DNA of 64,000 bases. Origin: Burkholderia sp. SRS-46. GTDB lineage: Bacteria > Pseudomonadota > Gammaproteobacteria > Burkholderiales > Burkholderiaceae. Shown here piece by piece: positions 42,312-50,594 of the stretch. A program made the position numbers and the translations under genes. The notes below the pieces were generated by a model that saw nothing but the letters and a program-made list of their open reading frames with translations, searched no databases and was not told the DNA's origin. Each line of letters begins with the position of its first letter. The stretch's first letter is position 1. The DNA is taken from contig NZ_PTXL01000011.1 of the NCBI RefSeq assembly GCF_004343775.1, positions 242,225-306,224 of the forward strand, in the 5' to 3' direction.

Positions 42312-42737
42312 CTACGCGTCGATCGCGAGGCCCACCCTCACCACCACCGGCTGCCGCATCCCGCGCGGCGGCGGCGCGCCGACCGGCTGCCCGACCAGCG
42401 CCGAACGCAGATCCGCCGCGACGTCCGGCGCGAAGGCCGGCGTGCTTTCGATGCGTTCGATGTCGCCGCGCCGATCCAGCCACGCCGCCAGCAGCAAGGC
42501 GGGCGGCGTCGCGCCGTCGTTCGCCGCGGATTCGGCGTGACGTTCGAGGTGCGCGCGAAGGCGGCCGGCGGCCGCACCCGTACCGTCGAGCGCCGCTTCG
42601 AGTTGCCGCGACACGCGCTGCGCGTAGGCGACCCACGCCGCCGGCGCATCGCCGAGCGCGACCGGGCCGGACCGCGCCGGCCGTCCGCCCGACAGCAGCG
42701 AACCCAGCACCGCGCCGATCCGGCCGAGACCGCTCAT
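42312..42737 (-). CDS. TonB-C-like protein, copy 2
   Basis: A 141-residue paralog of the 38052 product: AWVAYAQRVSRQ, PPALLLAAWLDRRGDIERIE and MRQPVVVRVGLA align throughout. The N-terminus (GRIGAVLGSLLSGGRPAR) is not a good signal peptide, so this copy may be cytosolic or anchored differently. The start overlaps the YbjN-like stop by four bases (ATGA). The role is unknown. Confidence 0.65.
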   Translation of the reverse strand: MSGLGRIGAVLGSLLSGGRPARSGPVALGDAPAAWVAYAQRVSRQLEAALDGTGAAAGRLRAHLERHAESAANDGATPPALLLAAWLDRRGDIERIESTPAFAPDVAADLRSALVGQPVGAPPPRGMRQPVVVRVGLAIDA

Positions 42738-43312
42738 GACGCGGTGGCTTCCTCGCGAACGGCGTCGGCATCGGCGTCACCGGCTTGCACGCCTTCGCCC
42801 GCCGCCGCCGCGCGTTCGGCGGCTTCCTGCTCGGCCAGCGCCGGCCGGTTGCGCAGGTGCAGCAGGAACTCCTGCACCATGCGGTCCCACAGCTCGATCG
42901 TCGAGCGCAGGTAGCGCACCGACACCCCGCCTGCGACGATCACGTCCATCTCGAGCGCGAGAAACGGCCCGTGGCTCGCGAGCCGCGCGAACCGCTTCGT
43001 GCGGTTCCAGTCGCCCACGAGCTGCGCGGGCAGGTCGCCCTGCACCTGCAGCACGCAGCCGAGCGTGTAGTCGAGGTAGCGCGGCGCGGCGGGCTCCCCC
43101 TGCGCGGCCGGCGGCAACGCATTGCCGAAGCGCACCGCGAAGCCGACGCCCTGGCTCGCGCTCATCAGCTGCACGGCGCCGTTCTGTTCGGTCGCCGTCA
43201 CGCGGTAGCCCGCGCCGCGGAACACGTCCGCGAGCTGCTCGACGCCCACCGCGTCGATCGATGCGTCCTGCGCCGGGCGATCGCCCGACGCGTCCTGTTT
43301 GCTGTCCAGCAT
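42734..43312 (-). CDS. YbjN domain-containing protein
   Basis: A 192-residue soluble protein resembling the YbjN family (type III chaperone-like fold): an alternating alpha/beta part with LADVFRGAGYRVT at the start, a central LDYTLGCVLQVQGDLPAQLVGDWNR and a STIELWDRMVQEFLLHL helix, then an Ala/Glu-rich acidic tail. It has no signal peptide. It may chaperone a substrate of the cluster. The match is by pattern and only moderately sure. Confidence 0.7.
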   Translation of the reverse strand: MLDSKQDASGDRPAQDASIDAVGVEQLADVFRGAGYRVTATEQNGAVQLMSASQGVGFAVRFGNALPPAAQGEPAAPRYLDYTLGCVLQVQGDLPAQLVGDWNRTKRFARLASHGPFLALEMDVIVAGGVSVRYLRSTIELWDRMVQEFLLHLRNRPALAEQEAAERAAAAGEGVQAGDADADAVREEATAS

Positions 43313-43371
43313 GGCTCTCTTCCTTGTTTCAACGAATCGTTCTGGTTGCGCGCGACGGAAGGCCTGTTCCG

Positions 43372-44037
43372 CTACTGCGCGGCGGCCCCGCTGGCCGGGT
43401 TCGCGGCGCGCGCGGCCCGGTCGTACTTGCCCGCATACAGCGCATCGCCGTAGCGCTGCGCGAGCGTGTCGTATTTCACGCGCGCGGCTTGCGCGAACGG
43501 CTGCCGCGATGCGAGCACGGTGCCGATGCCGACCTGCTCGTAGGCCGCGAGGATCTCGTGGCCCACGTTGTACAGCGCTGCATTGTGGGCTTCACAGGTT
43601 TTCAGTTGCGTGTCACGCGCGCTGATTTCGGCCTGCCGCTGCGTGTTCTGCGCATCGCGGCCGCGCGACACCGTCAGCAGATCCTCGTAGGATGCCTTGT
43701 ATTTCGCGAGCGCCTGCGCGTCCTGCTCGCGCGCCGCCTTCTCCTGCGCGAGCGCGCGTTTCGCGGCCGCCTCGCCGCCCGACTGCCCCTTGGCCGCGGC
43801 GAGCTGTGCCTGCGCGGCCTTCAGCTGCGCGAGCGCGTCGTCGCGCTGCTGCTCGGCGGCGGTCTTGTCCGCCTGCAGCTGCGCCTGGCCGTTCTGCAGC
43901 TGGCGCAGCGCCTGCACGGTCGAGCGCAGCTGGCCGCGCAGCTTGTCCTCGATGCCTTGCGCACCGGCGCCGCCGGCGGCCAGCAGCAGCACGCCGGCCA
44001 GGCCGGTCGCGAGCAGCGCGTATTGCGTGGTTTTCAT
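43372..44037 (-). CDS. Periplasmic coiled-coil protein
   Basis: A 221-residue protein. The signal peptide ends at AGA, before Gln27. Residues about 30-115 form a long Gln/Ala/Lys-rich coiled coil (heptads through LRQLQNGQAQLQADKTAAEQQ). A helical C-terminal domain with one Cys follows. It lies 12 bases after the Porin_5 gene. It could bridge the inner and outer membrane parts of the machine. Confidence 0.72.
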   Translation of the reverse strand: MKTTQYALLATGLAGVLLLAAGGAGAQGIEDKLRGQLRSTVQALRQLQNGQAQLQADKTAAEQQRDDALAQLKAAQAQLAAAKGQSGGEAAAKRALAQEKAAREQDAQALAKYKASYEDLLTVSRGRDAQNTQRQAEISARDTQLKTCEAHNAALYNVGHEILAAYEQVGIGTVLASRQPFAQAARVKYDTLAQRYGDALYAGKYDRAARAANPASGAAAQ

Positions 44038-44049
44038 CCTCGGCTCCGG

Positions 44050-45855
44050 TCAGAAACGGGCGTTGAGCTCGAGCTGCAGCACGTCGATCGACACCGGCGG
44101 GCCGTACACTTCCTTCGCGCTCAGGTAGCGGGCCGACACCCACGCATCGCGCGCGACCGCATACGCCGCGCCGATCACGTAGCCGCGCGCGTTGGTGCCG
44201 CCGAGGTGGAAGTCCGAATCGTTGAACGCGTCGAGCACCGCGTCCGGCTGCAGGTACTTGTACGCGATCGAGAAGTTCCACTGCCCCTTGGTGCGCGGTT
44301 CCGGCTCGCCGATCGTCGCCTTCGCGAGGAAGCCGTTCGGGCCGCTGCGGTAGTCGCTGCGGGACACGTTCGCTTTCGTCGAATCGAAGTTGTTGACCGG
44401 CAGCGACGCCGCGCCGAACGCCTTGTCCTCGTTGTACGCGAGGTTGCGCACGTATTCGCCGTCGAGCCGCAGCTTGAAGCGGTCGGCGATGACCGTATCC
44501 CACTGCGCCTTCAGGTCGAGCAGCCGGTAGTTGTAGGCGAGCCCGAACAGCTGCGGCTGCGGCGTCATGCCCGGCGCGAGGTTCGGGTTCTGCACGATGT
44601 TGCGCAGCGCGACCAGCGTGTTGCCGCCCTGCATGAACGACGGCGCCTGGTTGTCGGTGCTGCAGCTCGTCGCGCCGAGATACAGCGCGCACGGCGACGA
44701 CAGCGTGCCGCGCATGTTCTGGAAGTCGTAGTACGCGACCGCGCCCTTCAGGCGGTTCTTCGCGTCGATCTTCCAGTCCGCGCCGAACTGCGCGCCGAAC
44801 ATCCACTTCGTGTCGCTGCCGGCCTTGTCGGTGCTGTTCGACGGGAAGTTCTCGCTCGTGTACTGGATCGGGAACACGCCGAGCGTGCCGAACAGCGTGA
44901 CGTCCGGATTCCACGGCAGCGCATGGCGCAGGTTCGCGGCGATGCCGTCCATCATCAGGTCGTCGGAGAACACCAGGTCCGACTTGAAGAACGGGTTGTC
45001 GAAGCGGCCGGCCGTCAGGTTCAGCCACGCCGTCGGGCGGTACGAGAAGTACGCCTTGTTCAGCCAGATGTTCTTCTTCGCGAAGCCGCCGCCCGCCGTG
45101 GCCGTGGTCGACACCGGCCCGTTGTCGTTGCCGCTCGCGAGCTGCACGCCGGCCGTCAGCTCGCTGGAGATCGCCGCCGTCACGCCGAGCCGCGCGCGGT
45201 AGCGCAGCAGGTTGTTGCGGTTCTGCCGCGTGTTCTGCGTCGGAATCTGCGTGGTGTTGGTGTTCGAGTTGACGTCGAAGCCGCCGCCCTGGTTGATCGC
45301 GGCGAAGTTCGTCACGGTGTTCGCGTTGCCGCTGCCGTAGAAGTGGTATTCGTCGCGCACGCGCAGGTCGCCGTCGAGCGTGATGCGCGATATCCAGTCG
45401 GGGAACGTGTTCGGCTGCGCCCAGTTCTCGGCCTTCGCCTGCGCGATCACCTCCTGCTTGACCTGGTCGCGGATCTGCTCGCGCACCACCTGCGGCACGT
45501 ACGGCACCGCGACGTCGCCCGGCTGCGTCGGCGGGTTGACGATGCCGGCGCCCGCCACGACGGGCGCGCGCGCGGCCTTCGCCTGCGCGGCTTCCGTGCG
45601 CGCCTCGCTGATCAGCTCGTGCGCGTTCTGCTGCGTGAGCACGCCGCGCTTGACGAGCAGGTTGATCAGGTTGATCACCACGCTCTCCGTCGGCGCGGCC
45701 TTCCCCGTCGCCGCCTGCGCCTCGAGCGATTGCCCGTGTGCGGCGGACGCGCAGGTCAGCCCGAGCATCAGCACCGCGGCGCCGACGCGCGACAGTCGCG
45801 CGGGCAGCGCGCCGCTGCGGGGCGCCTCACCCCGTCCGTTCATCTTCTGCATCAT
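44050..45855 (-). CDS. Putative porin (Porin_5-type) with N-terminal coiled coil
   Basis: A 601-residue outer-membrane protein. A long signal peptide (about 1-42, ends HGQ) precedes a helical/coiled segment (about 45-140; LVKRGVLTQQNAHELISEAR) and then a beta-barrel of alternating strands ending in LQLELNARF with C-terminal Phe. LVKRGVLT near the N-terminus is frequent in Porin_5 proteins. GGAG lies upstream of 45855. It lies 88 bases after tonB and may be the TonB client of this cluster, though I see no plug domain. Confidence 0.85.
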   Translation of the reverse strand: MMQKMNGRGEAPRSGALPARLSRVGAAVLMLGLTCASAAHGQSLEAQAATGKAAPTESVVINLINLLVKRGVLTQQNAHELISEARTEAAQAKAARAPVVAGAGIVNPPTQPGDVAVPYVPQVVREQIRDQVKQEVIAQAKAENWAQPNTFPDWISRITLDGDLRVRDEYHFYGSGNANTVTNFAAINQGGGFDVNSNTNTTQIPTQNTRQNRNNLLRYRARLGVTAAISSELTAGVQLASGNDNGPVSTTATAGGGFAKKNIWLNKAYFSYRPTAWLNLTAGRFDNPFFKSDLVFSDDLMMDGIAANLRHALPWNPDVTLFGTLGVFPIQYTSENFPSNSTDKAGSDTKWMFGAQFGADWKIDAKNRLKGAVAYYDFQNMRGTLSSPCALYLGATSCSTDNQAPSFMQGGNTLVALRNIVQNPNLAPGMTPQPQLFGLAYNYRLLDLKAQWDTVIADRFKLRLDGEYVRNLAYNEDKAFGAASLPVNNFDSTKANVSRSDYRSGPNGFLAKATIGEPEPRTKGQWNFSIAYKYLQPDAVLDAFNDSDFHLGGTNARGYVIGAAYAVARDAWVSARYLSAKEVYGPPVSIDVLQLELNARF

Positions 45856-45943
45856 TGAAGCACTCCGAACAATTGCCGTTTCTTTCCCGGCGGCATCCGT
45901 GCGACGGATGCCGCCCCATGACTCACCGGCGCCACGCGCCGCT

Positions 45944-46642
45944 TCACGCGGGCTTGCGCCCCTGCAACTTGACGAGCACCGGATACGCGGTGGCGGGCGG
46001 CGGCGCCTCGTCGACCCGGCCGAGCGCCTCGACCGCCGCGATGACGGCCGCGTCGAGCTTCGCATCGCCGGTGGACTGCGCGACCGTCACCCGCGTGATG
46101 CGCCCGGACGGATCCATCCACAGGCTCAGGCTGCCCGTGAAGCGCGCGCCGCCCGCGTCCTGCACGCCCTTGTCCTGCTCGATCGCCCGCTGCAGCACGT
46201 AGACCATGTATTGCGCGTAGCTCGCGTTGCCGAAGCGCCCGCCGCCGCCGCTGCCGGCCATCCCCGAGCCGTCGCCCGCGCCGATGCCGAAGTTGTCGCT
46301 GCCGGCCTGCGCATCGGCATTCATCGTCATCTGCTTCGGCTGGTTGTCCGACGGCTTCGGCGCATCCGACGGCTTCGGCGCGACGGTCGGCTTGTCGACC
46401 GGCGTCTTCGCCTCTTCCTTGATCTTCTCGGGCGGCGGCTTCTGCTTCGGCGGCGGAGGCGGCGGCGGCAGCGGGATCACGGTCGTCACCTGCGGCGCGG
46501 CCGCGCGCTTCACGCCGGCGGTATCGCTCGCGAAATGCCAGACCAGCGCGGCCAGCCCCACCAGCACGAGCCCGATCGCAACAGGCTTCACGAAACGGCC
46601 GGGGCCTTTCTGCGGCGGGCCGCCGTTATAGGTCATTTCCAT
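45944..46642 (-). CDS. tonB: TonB energy transducer
   Basis: A 232-residue TonB: one N-terminal membrane helix (about 18-40), a Pro/Lys-rich spacer (PPPPPPPKQKPPPEK near 58-72), a Gly-rich linker, and a TonB C-terminal domain (about 140-228; GSLSLWMDPSGRITRVTV). It lies four bases after exbD and downstream of the fused exbB. It transmits proton-motive force from ExbBD to an outer-membrane protein. Confidence 0.9.
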   Translation of the reverse strand: MEMTYNGGPPQKGPGRFVKPVAIGLVLVGLAALVWHFASDTAGVKRAAAPQVTTVIPLPPPPPPPKQKPPPEKIKEEAKTPVDKPTVAPKPSDAPKPSDNQPKQMTMNADAQAGSDNFGIGAGDGSGMAGSGGGGRFGNASYAQYMVYVLQRAIEQDKGVQDAGGARFTGSLSLWMDPSGRITRVTVAQSTGDAKLDAAVIAAVEALGRVDEAPPPATAYPVLVKLQGRKPA

Positions 46643-46646
46643 CGCG

Positions 46647-47057
46647 CTAGCCGCCCTGCTTCGCCTTGCCGGTCACGAGGCCGACCTGCGACAGGTCGAG
46701 GCGCCGCAACAGGTCGAGCACGTCCATCACGCGCTGGTACTGCACGGCCGCGTCGCCCTTCAGCACGATCGGGAATTCCGGGTTGGTCGCCTTCTCGGTG
46801 CGCAGCCGGCTCTCGAGCTCGTCCATCGTCACCGGGTACGCGTCGAGGAAGATCTGCCCCGAATCCGCCACCGTGATCGCCTTCGTCTTCGGCTTCGCGA
46901 GACTGGCGGACGAGCTCGCCTTCGGCAGGTCCACCTTGATGCCCTGCACCGACGCGGTCGTCATGATGATGAAGATGATCAGCAGCACGTACGCGAGGTC
47001 GAGCATCGGCGTGATGTTGATGTCGTCGTACGGCTTGTCGTCGTCCTGAACCTGCAT
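46647..47057 (-). CDS. exbD: ExbD/TolR-family biopolymer transport protein
   Basis: A 136-residue ExbD. One membrane helix (about 17-40) carries the essential Asp20 in ITPMLDLAYVLLIIF, and a periplasmic domain follows (about 45-130). Length and topology are normal. It lies 20 bases after the ExbB-fusion gene and four before tonB, so the three form an energising complex. Confidence 0.92.
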   Translation of the reverse strand: MQVQDDDKPYDDINITPMLDLAYVLLIIFIIMTTASVQGIKVDLPKASSSASLAKPKTKAITVADSGQIFLDAYPVTMDELESRLRTEKATNPEFPIVLKGDAAVQYQRVMDVLDLLRRLDLSQVGLVTGKAKQGG

Positions 47058-47077
47058 GGTGGTCTCCCCGCGTCCGT

Positions 47078-48874
47078 TCAGTCGGCCAGCACCGCGTGAT
47101 CCGGCGAGCGATGCGCTTCGGCCAGGCGCGTGACGAATTCGTCGACGAACACCTGCATGTTCGCGGTCACGTTCTTGTTGCGGATCAGCAGGTAGTTGTA
47201 GCCGAACAGCGCGGGAATCGCGACGAACAGGCCCGTCACGGTCGCGAGCAGCGCGGCCGCGATACCCGGCGCGATCGCGTTGACGTTCACGTCGCCGGCC
47301 GCGGCGATCGCCGCGAACGTGATCATCACGCCCACCACCGTGCCGAGCAGGCCGAGGAACGGGCCGCCCGAGATTGCGATCGTCAGCAGCACCATCGACT
47401 TCGACAGCTTCTGGTTCTCGCGCACGAGCGTCGCGTCCATCGACGCGCGGATCGCCTCGATCGATTCGGTCGTGATCACCGTGCGGCCGTTGTCGTCGAC
47501 GCGGCTGTGGATTTCGTGCACGCCCGCGCGGTACAGCCGGTACAGCGACGACTGGTGCAGGCGGCGGCCGTCGTCGCTGCGTTCGTCGACGTGCGCGAGC
47601 CCGACCAGATGCTTGCCCGCCACTTCGCGGAAGCGCTGCACGAAGTAAAGGTTCGCCTTGTCGATGGCGCCGACGTAGCGCGCCTTCGTCCACATCACGA
47701 CCCACGACACGACCGCCATGCCGAGCAGGATCGTGATCACGACCCACGCGTCGACCGTCACCGACTGCACGATCACGCCGAAGTAGCCGAAGCCGAAGCC
47801 CGACTGCTTCTCGTCGTTGCCGTACGCAACGAGCTTCGATTCCGAGCCTTGCGACAGCGCATCGACCGCGAGCGCGTCCGGCGTGCGCGCGATCTTCGAC
47901 AGGCGCAGTTCGTCGATCGCGCCCGCGTACCCCGCGAAGCCGGCCGGCGCGCCGGCGACGTCCGCGCCGACCGTTGCCGCGCCGGCGAGCGCCGGCAATG
48001 CCGCCGCGACCTGCGCGGCCTGCTTGCCGTTCACGTAGACGGTCAGGTTCTTGCCGTCGGCCGTCACGGCGAGGTAGGTCCACTGGTTCGCCGCGACCGG
48101 CTGCGCGGCCGGCGTGCGCACCGGCGCCGCGCCGCCGTCGAGCCGCGCGAACGGCACGCCGTTATCGAGGCCGATCAGCAGCGCGTTCGCGCCGTCGCGG
48201 CGGCTGTACAGCAGCGCATTCGCCGCCAGCGCGGACGGCTTGACCCACGCGCTGAACGTGAAGCTGCCGCCCGCGGCGACGTTCAGCGACTGGCTGGCCG
48301 GCAGGTTCAGCGCGGCGCTGCCGTCGAACTGCGCGCCCTTGCCGACGATGCCGTCCTCGACCGCGCGGAACGGCGCGTTCTGCGCGTTGTTCCCGTACGC
48401 GGTCGCATCCTTCGGCGGCGTGCCCGCCGCGCCGTTGAAGTGATAGACGAGCGTGTAGTCGGCGTCGAACGTGTCGGCCGGCTTGCCGCCGTCCGGCGCC
48501 TTCTTGTTGCCGTAGTACATCCAGATCGACTGCGCGGCACCCGCCGGCATCTTCGGCACGTCGACCCAGATCAGCGCGACGCCGAGCATCGGGTCGTACT
48601 GGTCGACGTGGTGGTTGAGCGGCGTCTTGTCGTCGGCCGCGACGAAGCGGATGTCCGCGCCGTTGTCGGCGAGCCCGTCGAACTGGAAATTGCCCGAATG
48701 CAGCCGGATCAGCAGCGGCACGCGGCCGGCCGATTCCGCCAGGTTCGCGCCCTTGCCGCTGGCATCGATCGTGATCGCCTTGCGGTACGACCAGTCGTTC
48801 TGCCACCACGCATTCGCGATGCCGGGCAGCACGCCCAGCATCGCCGCCAACAGGAAACCCAAGACTCGCTTCAC
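47078..48874 (-). CDS. DUF2341-LamG-ExbB fusion protein
   Basis: A 598-residue fusion. The signal peptide ends near ANA after residue 22. A DUF2341 domain follows (about 23-140; WWQNDWSYRKAITID and MYYGNKKAP are typical), then a LamG/concanavalin-like domain (about 150-345). The C-terminal part (about 370-595) is a MotA/TolQ/ExbB channel with three membrane helices (AIDKANLYFVQRF, the LGLLGTVVGVMITFAAIA helix, and the AALLATVTGLFVAIPALFGYN helix). The carbohydrate/protein-binding part faces the periplasm. It probably couples recognition to TonB energisation. The usual ExbB has no such periplasmic module. Confidence 0.88.
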   Translation of the reverse strand: MKRVLGFLLAAMLGVLPGIANAWWQNDWSYRKAITIDASGKGANLAESAGRVPLLIRLHSGNFQFDGLADNGADIRFVAADDKTPLNHHVDQYDPMLGVALIWVDVPKMPAGAAQSIWMYYGNKKAPDGGKPADTFDADYTLVYHFNGAAGTPPKDATAYGNNAQNAPFRAVEDGIVGKGAQFDGSAALNLPASQSLNVAAGGSFTFSAWVKPSALAANALLYSRRDGANALLIGLDNGVPFARLDGGAAPVRTPAAQPVAANQWTYLAVTADGKNLTVYVNGKQAAQVAAALPALAGAATVGADVAGAPAGFAGYAGAIDELRLSKIARTPDALAVDALSQGSESKLVAYGNDEKQSGFGFGYFGVIVQSVTVDAWVVITILLGMAVVSWVVMWTKARYVGAIDKANLYFVQRFREVAGKHLVGLAHVDERSDDGRRLHQSSLYRLYRAGVHEIHSRVDDNGRTVITTESIEAIRASMDATLVRENQKLSKSMVLLTIAISGGPFLGLLGTVVGVMITFAAIAAAGDVNVNAIAPGIAAALLATVTGLFVAIPALFGYNYLLIRNKNVTANMQVFVDEFVTRLAEAHRSPDHAVLAD

Positions 48875-48935
48875 GATCCACTCCCCGAATGTGCCGCCCC
48901 GATGCGCGGATGCGCGGCACGATCAAAAAAATTCG

Positions 48936-50594
48936 TCAGAACCCCAGTCGCACGTAGAAATCGAACCGGGGGCTGTATTGCTTCGTATGGACGCCGGCCT
49001 TCAGCGGCCAGCCCGCCTCGAAATCGGCGCTCGCGTACTTGGCCAGCTGCAGCCGCGTGCCGACGCCGACGCTGAGCAGGTTGAAGCTCGACGTCTGCTC
49101 GGGCAGCGGGCTCAGCAGCCACAGATGCGCGGCATCGACGAACGCATGGAAGCGCCATTCGTTGATGACGCCGCCGACCGCGCCGCCGAGGAACTTCGCG
49201 AGCGACGGGGTCCGCAGCTCGAGCGAACCGATCACGCCGCTGTCGGCCGTGTCCTCGGCCTGCTTGTAGCCGCGCACGCTGTTCATCCCGCCCGCCGCGA
49301 ACTGCTCGCTCGACACCAGCGGCGAGTTCGAGATCTGCGCGCTGACGTGCGCGTTGACCTGCATGTCGTTCCTGAAGCGCTGCGTATGGTTCACGTCGAA
49401 CTTGCCGTACACGAAATCCGGCGTCGCCTTGTAGCGCTTGCTGTCCCATGCGCCCCAGTCGCTGCCGATGCCGCGGATGTTGGTCACGAGCGCGGCGGAG
49501 AACGACGTCTGCGACTGCTTCAGGCTGAGCTGGCCGTTGTACGAGAACGTCACCGGCACGTAGGTGAGCGGCACCGTCGAGGTCTGGCCCGCCGTCATCA
49601 CGTTCTCGTCGTAATGCTTGCGGTCGATCTCGATGCTCACCGAATGCGCATAGGTGTCCGACGCCGGCAGCGCGTAGATCGCGGTGAACCCGAAGGTCGT
49701 GCCCTTGCCGAGCACGTTGGTGCCGCCGACCGACGCGACGTTGCTGTCCGAGTGGATCACGGTCGCGAGGAAGCTCCAGCGCGAATCCTTGATCGGCGCG
49801 AGATACGAGAACGCGTAGACGCGCGCGTCGTTCGGATGCTGCGGCGCCAGCACGTAGGTGCCGGAAATCACGTGGCCGAGCTGCCACAGGTTCGAGTAGC
49901 TGAGCGTCGCGGTGGTCCGCAGCGCGGAGGTGCCGGGGCTGCTGTCGTTGTTCAGGTCGAGCGAGCCGTGCAGCGGGCTGCGGTCGTCGACCTTCAGGTC
50001 GACGTCGACCGTCTGCGGCATCGCGCCGGGCTTCAGCACCGGAATCACCTGGCGATCCGCCGAGCGGTTCAGGTCGGTGAGCTGCTGCTGCGCCTGGTTG
50101 AAATCGGGCACGACGCCTTCCGCGAGGGCCGGCACCGCGTCGCGGATGTTCTGCAGCGACGTGTATTTCGCGCCGTCGACGCGCAGCCGCCCGACCTTCG
50201 CCTCGACCACCTGAAGCACGATCACACCGTTCTTCACCTGCTGCTGCGGCAGCTCGACGACGACCGACTGATAGCCGCTGTCCTGGTAGACCTTCTGCAG
50301 CGCGTCGCGCGCCGCGTTCACGTCGGCGAGGGTCCGGCCCGGCCCCTCGAACGGATACACCGCCTTTTCGATCTCGATGCGCGGCAGCATCGTGTTGCCG
50401 CGCACGATGAAGGCATTCACGTCGAACGTCTGCGGCACGCCGCTCGCGGGCCGCGCGGCCGGCTGCGCCGTGCCCGCGTCCTGCGCGCGGGCGCCCGCTG
50501 CGAGGCTCAGTCCCCCGACCAGCGCCACGCCGGCCAGGCACCGGCGTCGCAACCGCCCCGGTTCGCGTGATTTACGGTCTGCTCTTGGCGGCAT
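48936..50594 (-). CDS. ShlB/FhaC/HecB-family two-partner secretion translocator (TpsB)
   Basis: A 552-residue Omp85-superfamily protein. The signal peptide ends at ARA, before Gln38. POTRA domains occupy about 55-205 (FIVRGNTMLP, VVELPQQQVKNGVIVLQVVEAKVG). The 16-strand barrel runs from about 210 to the C-terminal Phe in FYVRLGF. The VRGY motif (NSVRGYKQ) of loop L6 is present. AAGGGGAA precedes the ATG. It normally secretes an exoprotein with a TPS domain, but no such gene lies in the window. It is the first gene of the cluster. Confidence 0.9.
   Translation of the reverse strand: MPPRADRKSREPGRLRRRCLAGVALVGGLSLAAGARAQDAGTAQPAARPASGVPQTFDVNAFIVRGNTMLPRIEIEKAVYPFEGPGRTLADVNAARDALQKVYQDSGYQSVVVELPQQQVKNGVIVLQVVEAKVGRLRVDGAKYTSLQNIRDAVPALAEGVVPDFNQAQQQLTDLNRSADRQVIPVLKPGAMPQTVDVDLKVDDRSPLHGSLDLNNDSSPGTSALRTTATLSYSNLWQLGHVISGTYVLAPQHPNDARVYAFSYLAPIKDSRWSFLATVIHSDSNVASVGGTNVLGKGTTFGFTAIYALPASDTYAHSVSIEIDRKHYDENVMTAGQTSTVPLTYVPVTFSYNGQLSLKQSQTSFSAALVTNIRGIGSDWGAWDSKRYKATPDFVYGKFDVNHTQRFRNDMQVNAHVSAQISNSPLVSSEQFAAGGMNSVRGYKQAEDTADSGVIGSLELRTPSLAKFLGGAVGGVINEWRFHAFVDAAHLWLLSPLPEQTSSFNLLSVGVGTRLQLAKYASADFEAGWPLKAGVHTKQYSPRFDFYVRLGF

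Noticed and set aside
42736..45858. A long plus-strand frame opposite the Porin_5, coiled-coil and YbjN genes
   Set aside because: Shadow frame rich in Arg; the minus-strand genes have signal peptides, ribosome sites and recognisable domains.
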